DNA of 64,000 nucleotides from Sabellastarte sp. h YS-2021. Taxonomy: Eukaryota > Annelida > Polychaeta > Sabellida > Sabellidae. Position numbers and translations under genes: made by a program. The notes under the pieces are model-generated. The model was not told the DNA's origin and made no database searches. It saw only the letters and a list, made by a program, of their open reading frames with translations. This document shows, one piece after another, positions 23,908 through 33,735 of the stretch; positions within the stretch are counted from its first letter, which is position 1; each line of letters begins with the position of its first letter. Location of the stretch: assembly GCA_964017235.1 (NCBI GenBank), contig OZ024936.1, positions 92,478,537 to 92,542,536 of the forward strand, read 5' to 3'.

Positions 23908-24715
23908 TCCTGTATTTCATTGGGAAGCCCTGTTTTAATGATCTGAATCACGTCAAAAGTTATTATCAGTGTGGCTATCAGTTCACAGCCACACAGGCCT
24001 ATAAATGTGTGCCAAATATGCAGATTGTCAAGGACTGTGGTCTGTTTAATATGGGTAAGTTAGGCCATGATGAAATATTGTACCTGAAACACAAGCAGCT
24101 TCAGGATTACCTGGCTGCCTTGTATCTTTCACATGAAAGTACAAAAGAACACACTTTTCATGAATTATTCTATCATGGAAAGAACAAAGTTAAAATTCTC
24201 TGTGGTTTGATGTGTGTCTTTAACATTGTCCAAATTGTACAGTTTGCCTCTGTTCTGTCTGGTGATTTCCAGTAATCTCTACTGAATATTGCCACCTCCC
24301 GGTTGTCTGTGCCAGGCTATCATGAAAGTTTCAGTGAATTTCAATCATCAAATGCTCCAAACATTTACTACACAGCTGTTCTATTCATGGAACTCTGGAT
24401 TTTTACCCCCACCATGGCTGATGATATACACGGTAAAACTGAACTGAAGAAATGCCTACTTTACACTGAAACATTTTAGACTCGTGAATCTTTCCTCGAA
24501 ACTGAATGTAAACCTTTGCTTCATGAGAAATGTATGCGAACACTCAGTGGATTATTTGATAAAACTATGTCAATTCAGTTACTCCCACAAAACTTTTGAT
24601 GTGCTATGCTTTGTTCAAATTCATCGGGATCACCATACCTATTTGTACAAAAAAGGAAGGCAGACAAATTTCAAAATTTTGGTTGACCTACATAGACTAT
24701 ACTCCGTCTAAACTT
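23908..24715 (+). pseudogene. NACHT/NLR-like protein fragment, decayed
   Basis: A frame open from about 23908 to 24275 contains GLFNMGKLGHDEILYLKHKQ followed by LQDYLAALYLS. In NLR/NACHT ATPases a (F/L)-H-x-x-(L/I/F)-Q-(E/D)-(Y/F)-x-A-A-x-Y-L motif ends the winged-helix part of the NACHT module. The following KILCGLMCVF also fits that region. After the TAA at 24273 the same frame continues with plausible residues (SVPGYHESFSEFQ; FMELWIFTPTMADDIHG) through further stops to about 24715. No P-loop is present, so only the C-terminal NACHT border survives. The family call rests on one motif. Confidence 0.42.
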
Positions 24716-25326
24716 TGCCTAATATGATATTTTCTAAAAAATAGACTTCTGTAAAATACATTCTTTGCTGAGATTTGTTTTATGTGAAATCCCCGAAAGG
24801 GTGTGTTGAGATGCAAAGCTTGTGGGGGTTGTATGACCTTAAAGTTATACACATCTCATTGCCTTGGTTGTTTTGTGTCGAATCTTCTTGTTAATGACCA
24901 GTAATGCTGATTGGGTGACCTTTGACCTAGGTCCCGAATACATCCCGCCAAATGCTTAGTACCTTCACTTTTAAAGTAAAAGTCAAAGAGGGCAGTCGCC
25001 ATTTTATAAAAATTTGAAAAATTTCAGATTTCAATTTCTTTTATCTACTGTTCACTTACGTATACATATTGTTACATAATCTATTTACACTTTGCTGGTT
25101 AGTGTTACCACCCAGTTGGAATCAAGCCTATATGCACTGGTAAGGAATCTCTGTTCAAGGTGAGTTGGCGGGTTATTTTATTCTTTTATTACTTGTACAG
25201 TAATTTTATATATTTTAGTATTTTAATATGTTATCCCGCTAACTTTGCCTTGAACTACTTTGTATATACAGTGCTAACTTTAATATTAGGCTTTGCATTT
25301 CACACTTGCCAGTAATTAACGTGACA
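24716..25326 (+). other. Candidate 5' leader of the YR retrotransposon
   Basis: No coding frame. It contains TGACCTTTGACCT (DR1) at 24916-24928, a motif also found in the direct repeats of the other YR remnant. A consensus 5' splice site CAAG|GTGAGT lies at about 25158, and an acceptor-like TTTCACACTTGCCAG ends at 25312, just before the Gag ATG. A spliced leader is possible but unproven. The element's 5' border is not defined. Confidence 0.35.
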
Positions 25327-26322
25327 ATGCCAAAGAATTTCCATTGTTCTGGCTGCGGTGGTCAACACAAACGTCCAGTAGGTGTAAAGTGTCAATTTAA
25401 AGACAATGTAGAGTCTGATAGTGAAATTGCTAGTGTCAATACTGACACCAATACTGATACTATGAATCATGACATTTTAAATGCCCTCAACAGTGTTAGT
25501 TCTAGGTTGACTGCCATAGAGCAACGTATTCAAAACACTGAAGATCAATTGCAGAGAGGGGCCACGTCACATTCTGACGGCGTCACTTCACCAACTTCTA
25601 CCTTGGGGTCGCGTAGATCCAGACAAGTGGACAGCGACGAGGAAGATGACGGCGTCATCCCCACTACTGCATTCCTCAAGACATCCAGAGGCATCCAGAA
25701 TGCTGTAGACAAGCGGCTACAGGAGCTTGCCACTCTCAATGAACAAGGTACGTTTAGATCACAAAGAGGTGGTCATGACCAGGTCACAATCAAACATAAA
25801 GTACCTTGGCCCCAAAATCATATCTTAGCAGGTGCCACAAAAAGTAGAGTAACATACGACAGTCTCAGCACTTTTCAGTGGGTGTCGGGATTCTGTGCCA
25901 TAATTCGGGATGAGTCTAATGTTGACACAAAAAATTCCATGTTGGAGTATCTGTCCGAATTAATGGAGGACGCCCAAGATTTTGGGTGGACCTCGGCCAA
26001 AGGGGCCCATGCAGTCCTCCTCTGCAGAATGGAGGAGGGCAAGGTAAATTGGGCCATGACAGAAAAAATAGATAGGATCAGAAGGGCCCATGCTCAAAAA
26101 GTGATCAACAATCCGTCCAAAAAATCCAACTCTGAGCTCTCAGGAGTTCCTTGTAAATTTTTTCAAAATCAAAAGTGTCCCCACAAAGGCGACCATCACA
26201 CCTCTGGCAAATGGTACAGACATATTTGCAGTTTCTGTAATACTTTGGGAAAGCGGTTTCCTCATGCTCTCAAGGACTGCAGAAATTCTAAGAAATCTAA
26301 CCCTGATTCAAAAAACGAATAA
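25327..26322 (+). CDS. gag: Gag-like zinc-finger protein of the YR retrotransposon
   Basis: A nucleic-acid-binding structural protein would package the element RNA; this role is from the family. The start is the first ATG of the frame (25327), giving 331 residues; the frame is open a few codons upstream without ATG. An N-terminal Cys/His cluster reads CSGCGGQHKRPVGVKC. A short coiled-coil-like heptad region follows (LNSVSSRLTAIEQRIQ, about residues 53-68), then an acidic/serine linker. The C-terminus has a CCCH-type finger (CKFFQNQKCPHKGDHH) followed by HICSFC and a final Cys, the pattern seen in metazoan DIRS/Ngaro Gag. The stop at 26320 sits 4 nt after a slippery heptamer, so a fraction of ribosomes should continue into RT-RNase H. 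Confidence 0.82.
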   Translation: MPKNFHCSGCGGQHKRPVGVKCQFKDNVESDSEIASVNTDTNTDTMNHDILNALNSVSSRLTAIEQRIQNTEDQLQRGATSHSDGVTSPTSTLGSRRSRQVDSDEEDDGVIPTTAFLKTSRGIQNAVDKRLQELATLNEQGTFRSQRGGHDQVTIKHKVPWPQNHILAGATKSRVTYDSLSTFQWVSGFCAIIRDESNVDTKNSMLEYLSELMEDAQDFGWTSAKGAHAVLLCRMEEGKVNWAMTEKIDRIRRAHAQKVINNPSKKSNSELSGVPCKFFQNQKCPHKGDHHTSGKWYRHICSFCNTLGKRFPHALKDCRNSKKSNPDSKNE

Positions 26323-28862
26323 AGCACTGCAGTAATGCAGTGCTGAATATAACGATTAAACGTCAGAATAGTAGTCATATCACAAATGGTCCTGTAGGTC
26401 ACACGGCCACAAGAGTCATTAGTAGTAATACATGTGTTAATGGTGAGAGTACTAACTGGAGACTGGACTATCACAAATTTAAAGGTCATACATTTGCTCA
26501 TGTTGTAAAAAATAGTAGAAATAATTCCAGTCGAGTGCAAGAAAGCTCACATCAAGTTAGCCCTAGAAGTCACTTGATAAGTAAAAAAGTAATCCAACAC
26601 AATGTCAAACATACCCAAAGTCAGGACCACAGTGGCCCTACTGTTACAGCGACAAGGGTAAGTGCCAGGTCTCAGGCAAATTCACAAAAGGTAAATACAA
26701 GTTGTAGCCAAAAAAGGCAAGGTTCAGATGGGGCTGGCTATGAAGCTGGAATCAGGGTAGGTACACTGGACAAATCAAGTCCAGTCAGCACTCACAACAG
26801 GTATGAGGTTTTACAACAGGACGACGGCGTCGTTTTGCGTCATTCCGAGCGTACCATTGCTGAAACCCCCTCTGACCTTAAATCCACTGACAATCATGAT
26901 TCACAAGGCAGAAGTACTGCCAAGAGACTAAAAAATGACAATGCGCCACTTTGTGACGCCAATGTAGAAACCAATGCCTGCAATCTCCCATGGGTAGGCG
27001 TCACTGGCAAAAGTATCAACAACACTCACACAGGTACTGATAACCACAGTGCAAGTAAATATGACCTACCTTTGCGATTCAGAGACAAAAAACTCGATTA
27101 TATGAACATTATGGCCTCATGCCCCACCCTTCAGCTCTGGGACAAGCAAAATGCTCATAAATTTGGCTTTATTCCCCTGGGTGAACTAGAGGTACCCCCC
27201 ACATCATCTCCAGTAGAGGTCATTACTGATCCCCTAACCCTTCATAGGACCATCAAAGCTTCGGGCAAGTATAATTTCAAAAATTGTCAAATAAATGTAA
27301 AATCTCAGCTAAACCCAGATGTTTGGGATAGCCTACTCCAGGGATATTGGGACGCACAACTCCCTCTTCTAATTAGATTTGGCTTCCCCTTAGATTTTGA
27401 TAGAAACTCAATTTTAGAAAGTCACTCTGAAAATCATACCTCTGCAAAAAATTACCCCCAGGATGTACAGACTTACCTGAAGGAAGAAATACAATATAAT
27501 GCCATTCTGGGCCCCTTTGATAAGCCCCCTTTAGATGACCTCCACACCTCACCCTTCATGACTAAGGAAAAAGCAAATTCAGCCAGTAGAAGGGTCATAA
27601 TTGACCTCAGTTTCCCCCAGGGTAGGTCTGTCAATGCAGGAAGTGCAAAAGACATTTATTTGGGTACCCCATTTGCACTTAAGCTCCCAACCATTGACCA
27701 CATCACTAACAGAGTTAGAAAACTGGGTAAAGGCTGTATGATATACAAGATTGACATCAAACACGCCTTCAGGCATGTCAAGCTTGACCCCAGGGACTAT
27801 GACCTCTTGGGTTTGCGTCAAGATAAGTGGTTCCTGGACACCTGCCTGCCATTCGGATTTCGGCATGGGAGCGCGCTATTTCAACGCCTAAGCGACGCTG
27901 TGCGTCATATGATGCGTCAACGCGGTCATGACGTCATAAATTACATAGATGATATCCTTGGAATTGAGCTTACAAGCCGCATTGATGCCTCATTTGACGC
28001 CCTTTCCTCCCTTCTTGAACGTCTGGGCTTTGAGATATCCCACAACAAGCTTGTCAAACCCTCCACACGCGTCAACTGCCTGGGCATATTGGTAAACACA
28101 GAAAATTTTACCTTATCTGTTCCCCCTGAAAAATTGCAGGAAATACTCCTAATGTGTCAGACATGGCGTCAAAAAGTAACTTGTACTAAGCGTCAGCTCC
28201 AGTCCCTATTAGGTAGTCTCCTGTTTATCACCAAATGCGTTCGCAGCTCAAGATTTTTCCTAAATCGCCTTCTGGACGTTCTGCGTTCTATACAGAATAA
28301 GGACCAAGTGGTCCTATCCCAAGAGGCCCAAAGGGACATCAACTGGTTCCAGAAATTTCTTCCAACCTTCAATGGGGTCACAATCTTTGATCACAGACCC
28401 ACTGCCCATGAAATCGAGCTGGACGCCTGTCTACAGGGCATAGGGGCCAGATGGGGTTCTCAAGTATTTGCATTCTCCCTCCCATTGGGATATTTGAATT
28501 ACAATATTGCCCATCTCGAAATGCTCAACATACTTGTGGCCCTCAGGGTTTGGCAACATTTTTGGGCCAAATCAAAGGTTCGCATTGCCTGTGACAATGA
28601 GGCAGTGGTTCAGGTCCTGGGTTCGGGTCGAACCAGAGATTTGACCCTAGCAGCTATTGCTAGGAACATTCAACTACAAATGGCCACCTGGGACATTAAC
28701 CTTCAAGTCGTTCATATCCCTGGCAAGGAAAATCAGATTGCTGATTTGCTATCTCGATGGAACCTAACCAAGGATCCCCAGGACAGACTTTCAACTTTGC
28801 TTCCCCACCATGAATGGGTAACAGTACATGAAGACCACTTACAAATTGATTGGTGTATTTAA
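26307..28862 (+). CDS. pol: Reverse transcriptase-RNase H polyprotein of the YR retrotransposon
   Basis: Copies the element RNA into DNA and removes the RNA strand. Residues are counted from codon GTG 26340, which is probably not a start: the first in-frame ATG is at 27102 (residue 255), so expression is expected as a Gag-Pol fusion by -1 frameshifting. Residues 1-220 are polar and unassigned. RT motifs: YKIDIKHAF with D472 (motif A), LPFGFRHGSALFQ (B), NYIDDILG at about 534-541 (catalytic YIDD), GFEISHNK (D). RNase H follows with acidic residues D695 (ELDACLQG), E727 (HLEM), D752 (CDNEAV) and D802 (ADLLSRW). The frame is intact and all catalytic residues are present. No methyltransferase or protease domain is visible. 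The end overlaps the recombinase frame by 13 nt. Confidence 0.9.
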   Translation, partial: FKKRIKHCSNAVLNITIKRQNSSHITNGPVGHTATRVISSNTCVNGESTNWRLDYHKFKGHTFAHVVKNSRNNSSRVQESSHQVSPRSHLISKKVIQHNVKHTQSQDHSGPTVTATRVSARSQANSQKVNTSCSQKRQGSDGAGYEAGIRVGTLDKSSPVSTHNRYEVLQQDDGVVLRHSERTIAETPSDLKSTDNHDSQGRSTAKRLKNDNAPLCDANVETNACNLPWVGVTGKSINNTHTGTDNHSASKYDLPLRFRDKKLDYMNIMASCPTLQLWDKQNAHKFGFIPLGELEVPPTSSPVEVITDPLTLHRTIKASGKYNFKNCQINVKSQLNPDVWDSLLQGYWDAQLPLLIRFGFPLDFDRNSILESHSENHTSAKNYPQDVQTYLKEEIQYNAILGPFDKPPLDDLHTSPFMTKEKANSASRRVIIDLSFPQGRSVNAGSAKDIYLGTPFALKLPTIDHITNRVRKLGKGCMIYKIDIKHAFRHVKLDPRDYDLLGLRQDKWFLDTCLPFGFRHGSALFQRLSDAVRHMMRQRGHDVINYIDDILGIELTSRIDASFDALSSLLERLGFEISHNKLVKPSTRVNCLGILVNTENFTLSVPPEKLQEILLMCQTWRQKVTCTKRQLQSLLGSLLFITKCVRSSRFFLNRLLDVLRSIQNKDQVVLSQEAQRDINWFQKFLPTFNGVTIFDHRPTAHEIELDACLQGIGARWGSQVFAFSLPLGYLNYNIAHLEMLNILVALRVWQHFWAKSKVRIACDNEAVVQVLGSGRTRDLTLAAIARNIQLQMATWDINLQVVHIPGKENQIADLLSRWNLTKDPQDRLSTLLPHHEWVTVHEDHLQIDWCI
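26310..26344 (+). promoter_or_regulatory. -1 programmed ribosomal frameshift cassette between Gag and Pol
   Basis: The heptamer A AAA AAC occupies 26310-26316 in register with the Gag reading frame (X XXY YYZ). A 6-nt spacer, GAATAA, contains the Gag stop. Then comes a perfect 9-bp hairpin: AGCACTGCA (26323-26331), loop GTAA, TGCAGTGCT (26336-26344). The -1 frame is closed by TGA at 26304-26306 and open from 26307 through the whole RT-RNase H domain, so the 16-nt overlap contains exactly this heptamer. A AAA AAC is a known retroviral-type slippery sequence. Confidence 0.85.
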
Positions 28863-29730
28863 TAGGCTTACCACCCAGATTGGCTCCATTGGCAAAACTG
28901 GCTGCCAAGAAGACTGAAATGGCCTTCAGACCTGGTACTCAAAGAAGTTATGGAAGTATGTTTAGGCTTTTTATAGCCTTTACAGTGTTCATGCAAGTTT
29001 CTCTCATGGACCTTTGTCCCAGAATTCTCTTGGCATATTTACAATTTCTAACCACAAATGGCTCTTCAGCCCCCACCCTAGCCAATCATCTCTCTGCCAT
29101 TAAGGCCAACCTAGCCATTTATGGTCTTCCCACTCAAATATTTCATGATCCCAGAATCAAATACTTCCAAAAGTCTATCACCCTCCATCGTCCCTTTAAA
29201 CCAGCCCTGAAAGCAATCATTGATATTGATACCCTTCAACTAATGGTCAGACTATGTGATTCAACATATATGGGCCAGGTGTTTAAGGCCGTGTACACAG
29301 TAGCATTTTTTTTCATTTTTGAGGCTCTCTAACCTGGTCCCCCACTCTACCAAGCTGTTCTCCCCTCTATACCATCTGGCCAGGGGAGATATCATATTTG
29401 CCCCCCCCCCCCCCCCCCCGGCCTCCACCTGTTAATAAAGTGGTCCAAAACCATCCAGGACAGGAAAACGGTCAAGTCAATCAAGTCAGGCGCCATTTTA
29501 AGGACCTTCTGGCTAAGCTTCAGTTACAAAACTCTAATTTGACATTTCACGCCTTCCGGCGTTCAGGTGCCTCTTTCGCATTTAACTCGAATGTTAGTTT
29601 GCAGGATATCCAAAGCCATGGCACCTGGACGTCGGAATGCGTCTGGAAGTATATTACCCTTGACCACAATGCCTCAGATCTAGTAGCAAAAAATTTCAAA
29701 AATCATCTCTACCTTTCCCCTACTCCCTAA
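28850..29730 (+). pseudogene. Tyrosine recombinase of the YR retrotransposon, broken
   Basis: Would integrate the circular cDNA without target duplication. The frame is in -1 relation to RT-RNase H, overlaps it by 13 nt and has no ATG before 28919, so its start is unclear. The N-terminal SAM-like core-binding region is readable (GTQRSYGSMFRLF; TLANHLSAIKANLAIYGLP). At a poly-T run near 29308-29325 the frame shifts; another frame supplies the catalytic Arg segment (LRLSNLVPHS) and FSPLYHLARGDI. A run of 19 C at 29401-29419 shifts it again. From 29520 the catalytic box TFHAFRRSGASFAF (H-x-x-R), HGTW and WKYI (Tyr) are intact. The segment normally lying between these parts is shorter than in relatives, suggesting an internal deletion near 29470-29500. 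Confidence 0.82.
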
Positions 29731-30018
29731 GTTGGGGTTTGGGGCTCTCATCTTTCACTTTAAATATTGCTATGTTTCACCTCTTACTTCAATTCTTAAA
29801 GAATTTTCATTTAAATCAGTTTAAATCTTCATTCATCTGACTAATACACAGATGAACTCTAAATGTTAATTTTTCAAGTAAATACCATAAAATCCAGTTT
29901 AAGGCGACCTTAAACTTAAACAAGTTTTTCAAAAATCATAATTCACATCAAAATTTAGGGTGACCTTATCTTCCTGTAGGCCTGCAGCTAAGGCCACCCT
30001 AACTATTCATCATTTGGC
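29731..30018 (+). other. 3' non-coding part of the YR element with AAGGTGACC-type motifs
   Basis: No coding frame. Repeated near-palindromic motifs occur: AAGGCGACCTTAAA, GGTGACCTTATC, AAGGCCACCCTAA. They resemble the motifs in 30019-30310 and in 42770-43015. Confidence 0.45.
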
Positions 30019-30310
30019 AAATCCAAATTATTTTTCATAAGGTGGCCTTAAGCCTTCCATACTCATCATCTGTAATCATGAATATGTAAATCTTGTCCAT
30101 GTCCATTAACAATTAATGTCAAGCCAAGTTAATGGACTATACTTTCTGTATGTTAATTACTATTTCATCTTTTAACAAATTCAAATCATATTTCATAAGG
30201 TGGCCTTAAGCCTTCCTTATTCATCATCTGTAATCATGAATATGTAAATTTTGTGCATATCCATTAACAATTAATGTCAAGCTAAGTTAATGGATTATAT
30301 TTTCCGAATG
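30019..30310 (+). repeat. Tandem pair of about 134-bp repeats
   Basis: 30019-30152 and 30177-30310 are about 90% alike by eye, with a 158-bp period. Both contain CATAAGGTGGCCTTAAGCCTT, ATCATGAATATGTAAAT and CCATTAACAATTAATGTCAAG. The core AAGGTGGCCTTAAG is nearly palindromic. Probably part of the retrotransposon 3' end. Confidence 0.85.
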
Positions 30311-30605
30311 TAAATTAAAAAGTTAAAATATCAAATGTATATAAAAGTTAGAATCTTAGTCATGTATATCAATAAAAATGAAAAATCCCCATATGGGGTG
30401 TTTCACTGGCTTACGTCCAACTAGAGGCAATGACTGTAATCTTTATAAGGTGACATGATCATTAGCAGTTACAGTGGTGGCAATTATCAGCTATCCCCTG
30501 CAATGTTCCTGGCTTAATGGTTATAATCTCTCTTTTCTGGTATTACGAGTCTATCAATAGATGGAGATTAAGCACTATAAAAGTACTATTAGAATACGAG
30601 TGGTT
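30311..30605. other. Gene-less stretch
   Basis: Nothing coding. AAATCCCCATATGGGGTGTTT at about 30384 loosely resembles AAATCCCCGAAAGGGTGTGTT at about 24788, on the other side of the retrotransposon; a possible boundary pair, not established. Confidence 0.3.
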
Positions 30606-30720
30606 AGCAAGTTTAGCATCTAGTCACAGGCTGTAACATCTGTGTGTGTTCAACTCCCACAAATGCAGTGCTTAGGGCCTGTCCCAATATGACTTTGGTT
30701 CTTGAACTTGTAAAATTCTA
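30606..30720 (+). mobile_element. Family V tRNA-SINE, diverged copy
   Basis: Reads GAGTGGTTAGCAAGTTTAGC, ATCTAGTCACAGGCTGTAAC, GTTCAACTCCCACAAATGCA and CTGTCCCAATATGACT, matching the 41506 copy from the A box onward. Confidence 0.7.
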
Positions 30721-31698
30721 GTGGCCTGTTCACCCACTTCTGCATGATCCAAACAAATCACGTTTCAATTTTGTTTCACAACCTTGGCCTTATGACTCCG
30801 AAAAGAAAACTTGAGTCTTGGTTGTGTATGTTTACTAATGAGCTGCACCATATATCTATTCCATTCCACTTTACTCTTGTGACATATACATTTTAGTTTA
30901 ATACTTGATATTTTGTGATAGGACTTTCAAACATTTAACATGATTTATGTGCTCTAAATGCAGTCTAACTGTCAATAAATATTATGTGTTCCAGTTTGTG
31001 CCATGCAAAACATCATTGTAACACTTTTCCTATTTTGTATACTTCTTGCCTCAATAATCCTTAGAAATTGATCACATAAATGTCAACTGTTACAATTCAT
31101 GTCTATTTATCAACATATGTTCTTGGAAATATCACAATCTTGTCAATAAAGTGGATTTAACGCGGAGATATACTTATCTTGATACAAAATCAATATCACA
31201 TGACAGCAACTATTAAGCTACAACTCCACATATACCAGAGTATGCTGTACTAAAGCAAATTATAAGATTAAGTTGCACAATGACTGTGGCTTCATATATT
31301 CTAGCAATGTCCACTTTACATTAGAAATAGTGTGTAAGTTGCAATTTTCACTTGGTTTAAATTCATTTTTGCTATATTAGCTAATGAGCTTGGATAGTAA
31401 AAAATACTTCCTAGTGGAATTCTAAGTCTGTATGAATATCTCAGATTAGAAAATAGCCAATAGTGACATTTATTTCTTGTAAATTTCTTAAAAATGCAAA
31501 AATAGGTGTTATCTTGTTCTGGCTAAAGTTACTATTCATACATTATACACAACATTAAAAAAATTTCAGTAAAAGACACTATTTTTGTTAGAGTACAATT
31601 GTGTTTCACTTAAATGGCATAAATAATAAAAATGTGCTCATTCCAAGTACCTCCTACGGGTACACAAGGGCTCTATTCAATCTGAAAAACTTAAATAT
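30721..31698. other. Gene-less stretch
   Basis: No gene or recognisable repeat seen. Confidence 0.4.
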
Positions 31699-31766
31699 CC
31701 CCAAATAGTTAAATAACCCCCAAATAGTTAAATAACCCCCAAATAGTTAAATAACCCCCAAATAGT
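31699..31766 (+). repeat. 19-bp tandem repeat, about 3.6 copies
   Basis: AAATAGTT starts at 31703, 31722, 31741 and 31760; the unit is CCCCAAATAGTTAAATAAC. Confidence 0.92.
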
Positions 31767-33595
31767 CCTTGGATTTTGTACCTATACTCCAAGCCTGTAA
31801 AGCTCAATACCTACTTTAAACTCTAGAAAATATAACCTGAGGCTTGTTGACTACATGGATATTTTGTTACTGGTAACTAAGAATGGAGATTGAATAGGCT
31901 CCATGTGAATAACTTGCAGGTACTATGTAGTAACATGCTATTCACCTTTACAGAGGAAAGTCTGAATGAGTCGTGATCAAAAATTTGAAAAAAGTGATAT
32001 CATGGATGACTACCTGGAACTTTTTTAAAGCAGCAAGACCATCTTAGTTCTGAAAAGGCAAAAACAGGAATCAGCAACACCGGTTAAATGTAGCTGTAAC
32101 TGATCCGTGATAAATAAACATGTCTGGAAGCTGTTACTAGATGCAAAATTATTGCTTTAGATATGCATACCATTTGGCGCCATCAGGGTGTCTTATCAGA
32201 GAAATGTGAATGTTGGTATAACTAATATGGTGACATTAAACAAGTGTAATTATTCTGAGTCATACTTCAGGTTTGAAGGTAGATGGAATTGTACTACTGG
32301 GCTTTTACTTCTCAGTGGTTACAAGAAATTTTGCATCAAAATTAATTAATCGAGTGATCTAGTTTTTCCCCAACTCAATGTCTATGATATGTATATTGTA
32401 TATTGTTATGGATTAGGATATAGTGAATTACATGTTTATATAACTTACACTATTAAACCAATTAATTAATTTAAAGATAATATGGTAGTAATAATATGCC
32501 TGTCTAAATGAAATATTATTTCTTAGCACGACACACTTCATGGTGCACTGGAATCTGAAATAATGTTATATTGAGTTTGTGGAAAATGCTGTTAATTACA
32601 AAACTTGGTAAGTATCATTTATATCAGTTAATTAAGTGTGGAAAGTTAAACGAAATTATGTGACCCCCAAACTTGGATCAAACTGAAATACAAGTATTAT
32701 AAAAATGGATACAGCTTTTGACCCAAATGTATACAAAGTACATTTTCTTGGAGTAACTGACTATTACAAGTGCCTTTTGATTGCCCCAATTATGGGTTCC
32801 TTATTGTAATCTTATGGTCAATACCACAGGGAATATATTCAATGCCTTTAATAACATTTTTGCAAATGAGCATTTTCATCCTGAGTGCTAATGGCTGTTT
32901 TTTCACTTATAAGTGCCTTGCAATTGACCTTTTGGGATTATACAAACCTATGTAATTATAGATTTATCTTCATTTATTGCATTTGTACATCTGTTCTGCT
33001 AGCAAATTATGCAGTCATGAAGTTAATTGCTTGTGTTGTTCAACAAAATGTTTAATTATATGTGCAAAAAACTATTCAATATGTAGGCATTTAATTCTCG
33101 AGTACAAGCTATCAATAGTTTCAGTCAGAACAGGCTAACAACCAGTACCTGACATTTCAAGTACATTTTCAGTGCTCCACTGCTCCACTCTTCCTATGAT
33201 ACTAATCTAGTCGAATCTAACAGGGACTTTTATAGCACTTAATCTCCATCAATTGACAGGAGCAACTGAACAGACCCAATGCGAATAATAATACAGTCTA
33301 ACAACATAGCCAGGTCATACCAAGATAAGACTTATCCTTTATAACTGAGCCTTTACAACTAATTCTGCCCAGAGAGAAGATTAGTCACAGATACCAATAT
33401 TGCAGCTACCAATATATCTCATAGCACCTACTTTCTCCTAGCTGTTGAACAGGACATAAACCATACCTTTGACTTCATCTTCTCTTTTAGAAAGTATATA
33501 AAGGCCTGACCACCAGGTTACATGTGGTTGTGGCGACTATTTTAATTTTGCTTCAAAAGCTGGCCCGATTACTATGAAAATAGACTCGAGGTTCT
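31767..33595. other. Gene-less stretch
   Basis: No exon or repeat confidently recognised. An ACTTTTATAGCACTTAATCT motif at about 33228 is the reverse complement of sequence near 30560. Confidence 0.35.
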
Positions 33596-33735
33596 CAGTG
33601 GCCTAGTAGTTACGAAACAACTAATCACAGACTGTCACATATGTGTTAGTTTGACTTCCACAAGTGACAATGCTGAGTACCTGTTCCAATATGACCCTGC
33701 CTCTTAAATAGGACATAAAACCCCAACTTTGACCC
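33596..33735 (+). mobile_element. Family V tRNA-SINE copy
   Basis: CTCAGTGGCCTAGTAGTTAC (A-box region), TAATCACAGACTGTCACAT, a degraded B box (GTTTGACTTCC), GACAATGCTGAGTACCTGTT and the tail CAATATGACCCTGCCTCTTA. It ends GACATAAAACCCCAACTTTG. Confidence 0.75.

Larger units (their letters stand above)
25327..30310 (+). mobile_element. Tyrosine-recombinase retrotransposon (Ngaro/DIRS superfamily), defective copy
   Basis: Gene order is Gag (zinc-finger protein), RT-RNase H, then tyrosine recombinase, with no aspartic protease and no DDE integrase. This is the hallmark of DIRS-order elements. I see no methyltransferase domain after RNase H, which leans towards the Ngaro group, but terminal repeats were not resolved. 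Gag and RT-RH are intact and joined by a frameshift cassette; the recombinase is broken. A 3' region with a tandem pair of about 134-bp repeats (30019-30152, 30177-30310) probably belongs to the element. Neither end could be fixed. Confidence 0.85.

Noticed and set aside
28840..28870. A second slippery site between RT-RNase H and the recombinase
   Set aside because: The frames are in -1 relation and overlap by 13 nt, but no X XXY YYZ heptamer lies in register there.
25545..28908. Minus-strand frames within the retrotransposon
   Set aside because: Antisense shadows of Gag and RT-RNase H without motifs.
24788..30404. AAATCCCC...GGGTGT words either side of the retrotransposon as terminal repeats
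   Set aside because: The match is short and imperfect, and a similar word occurs near 42690; not enough to define element ends.
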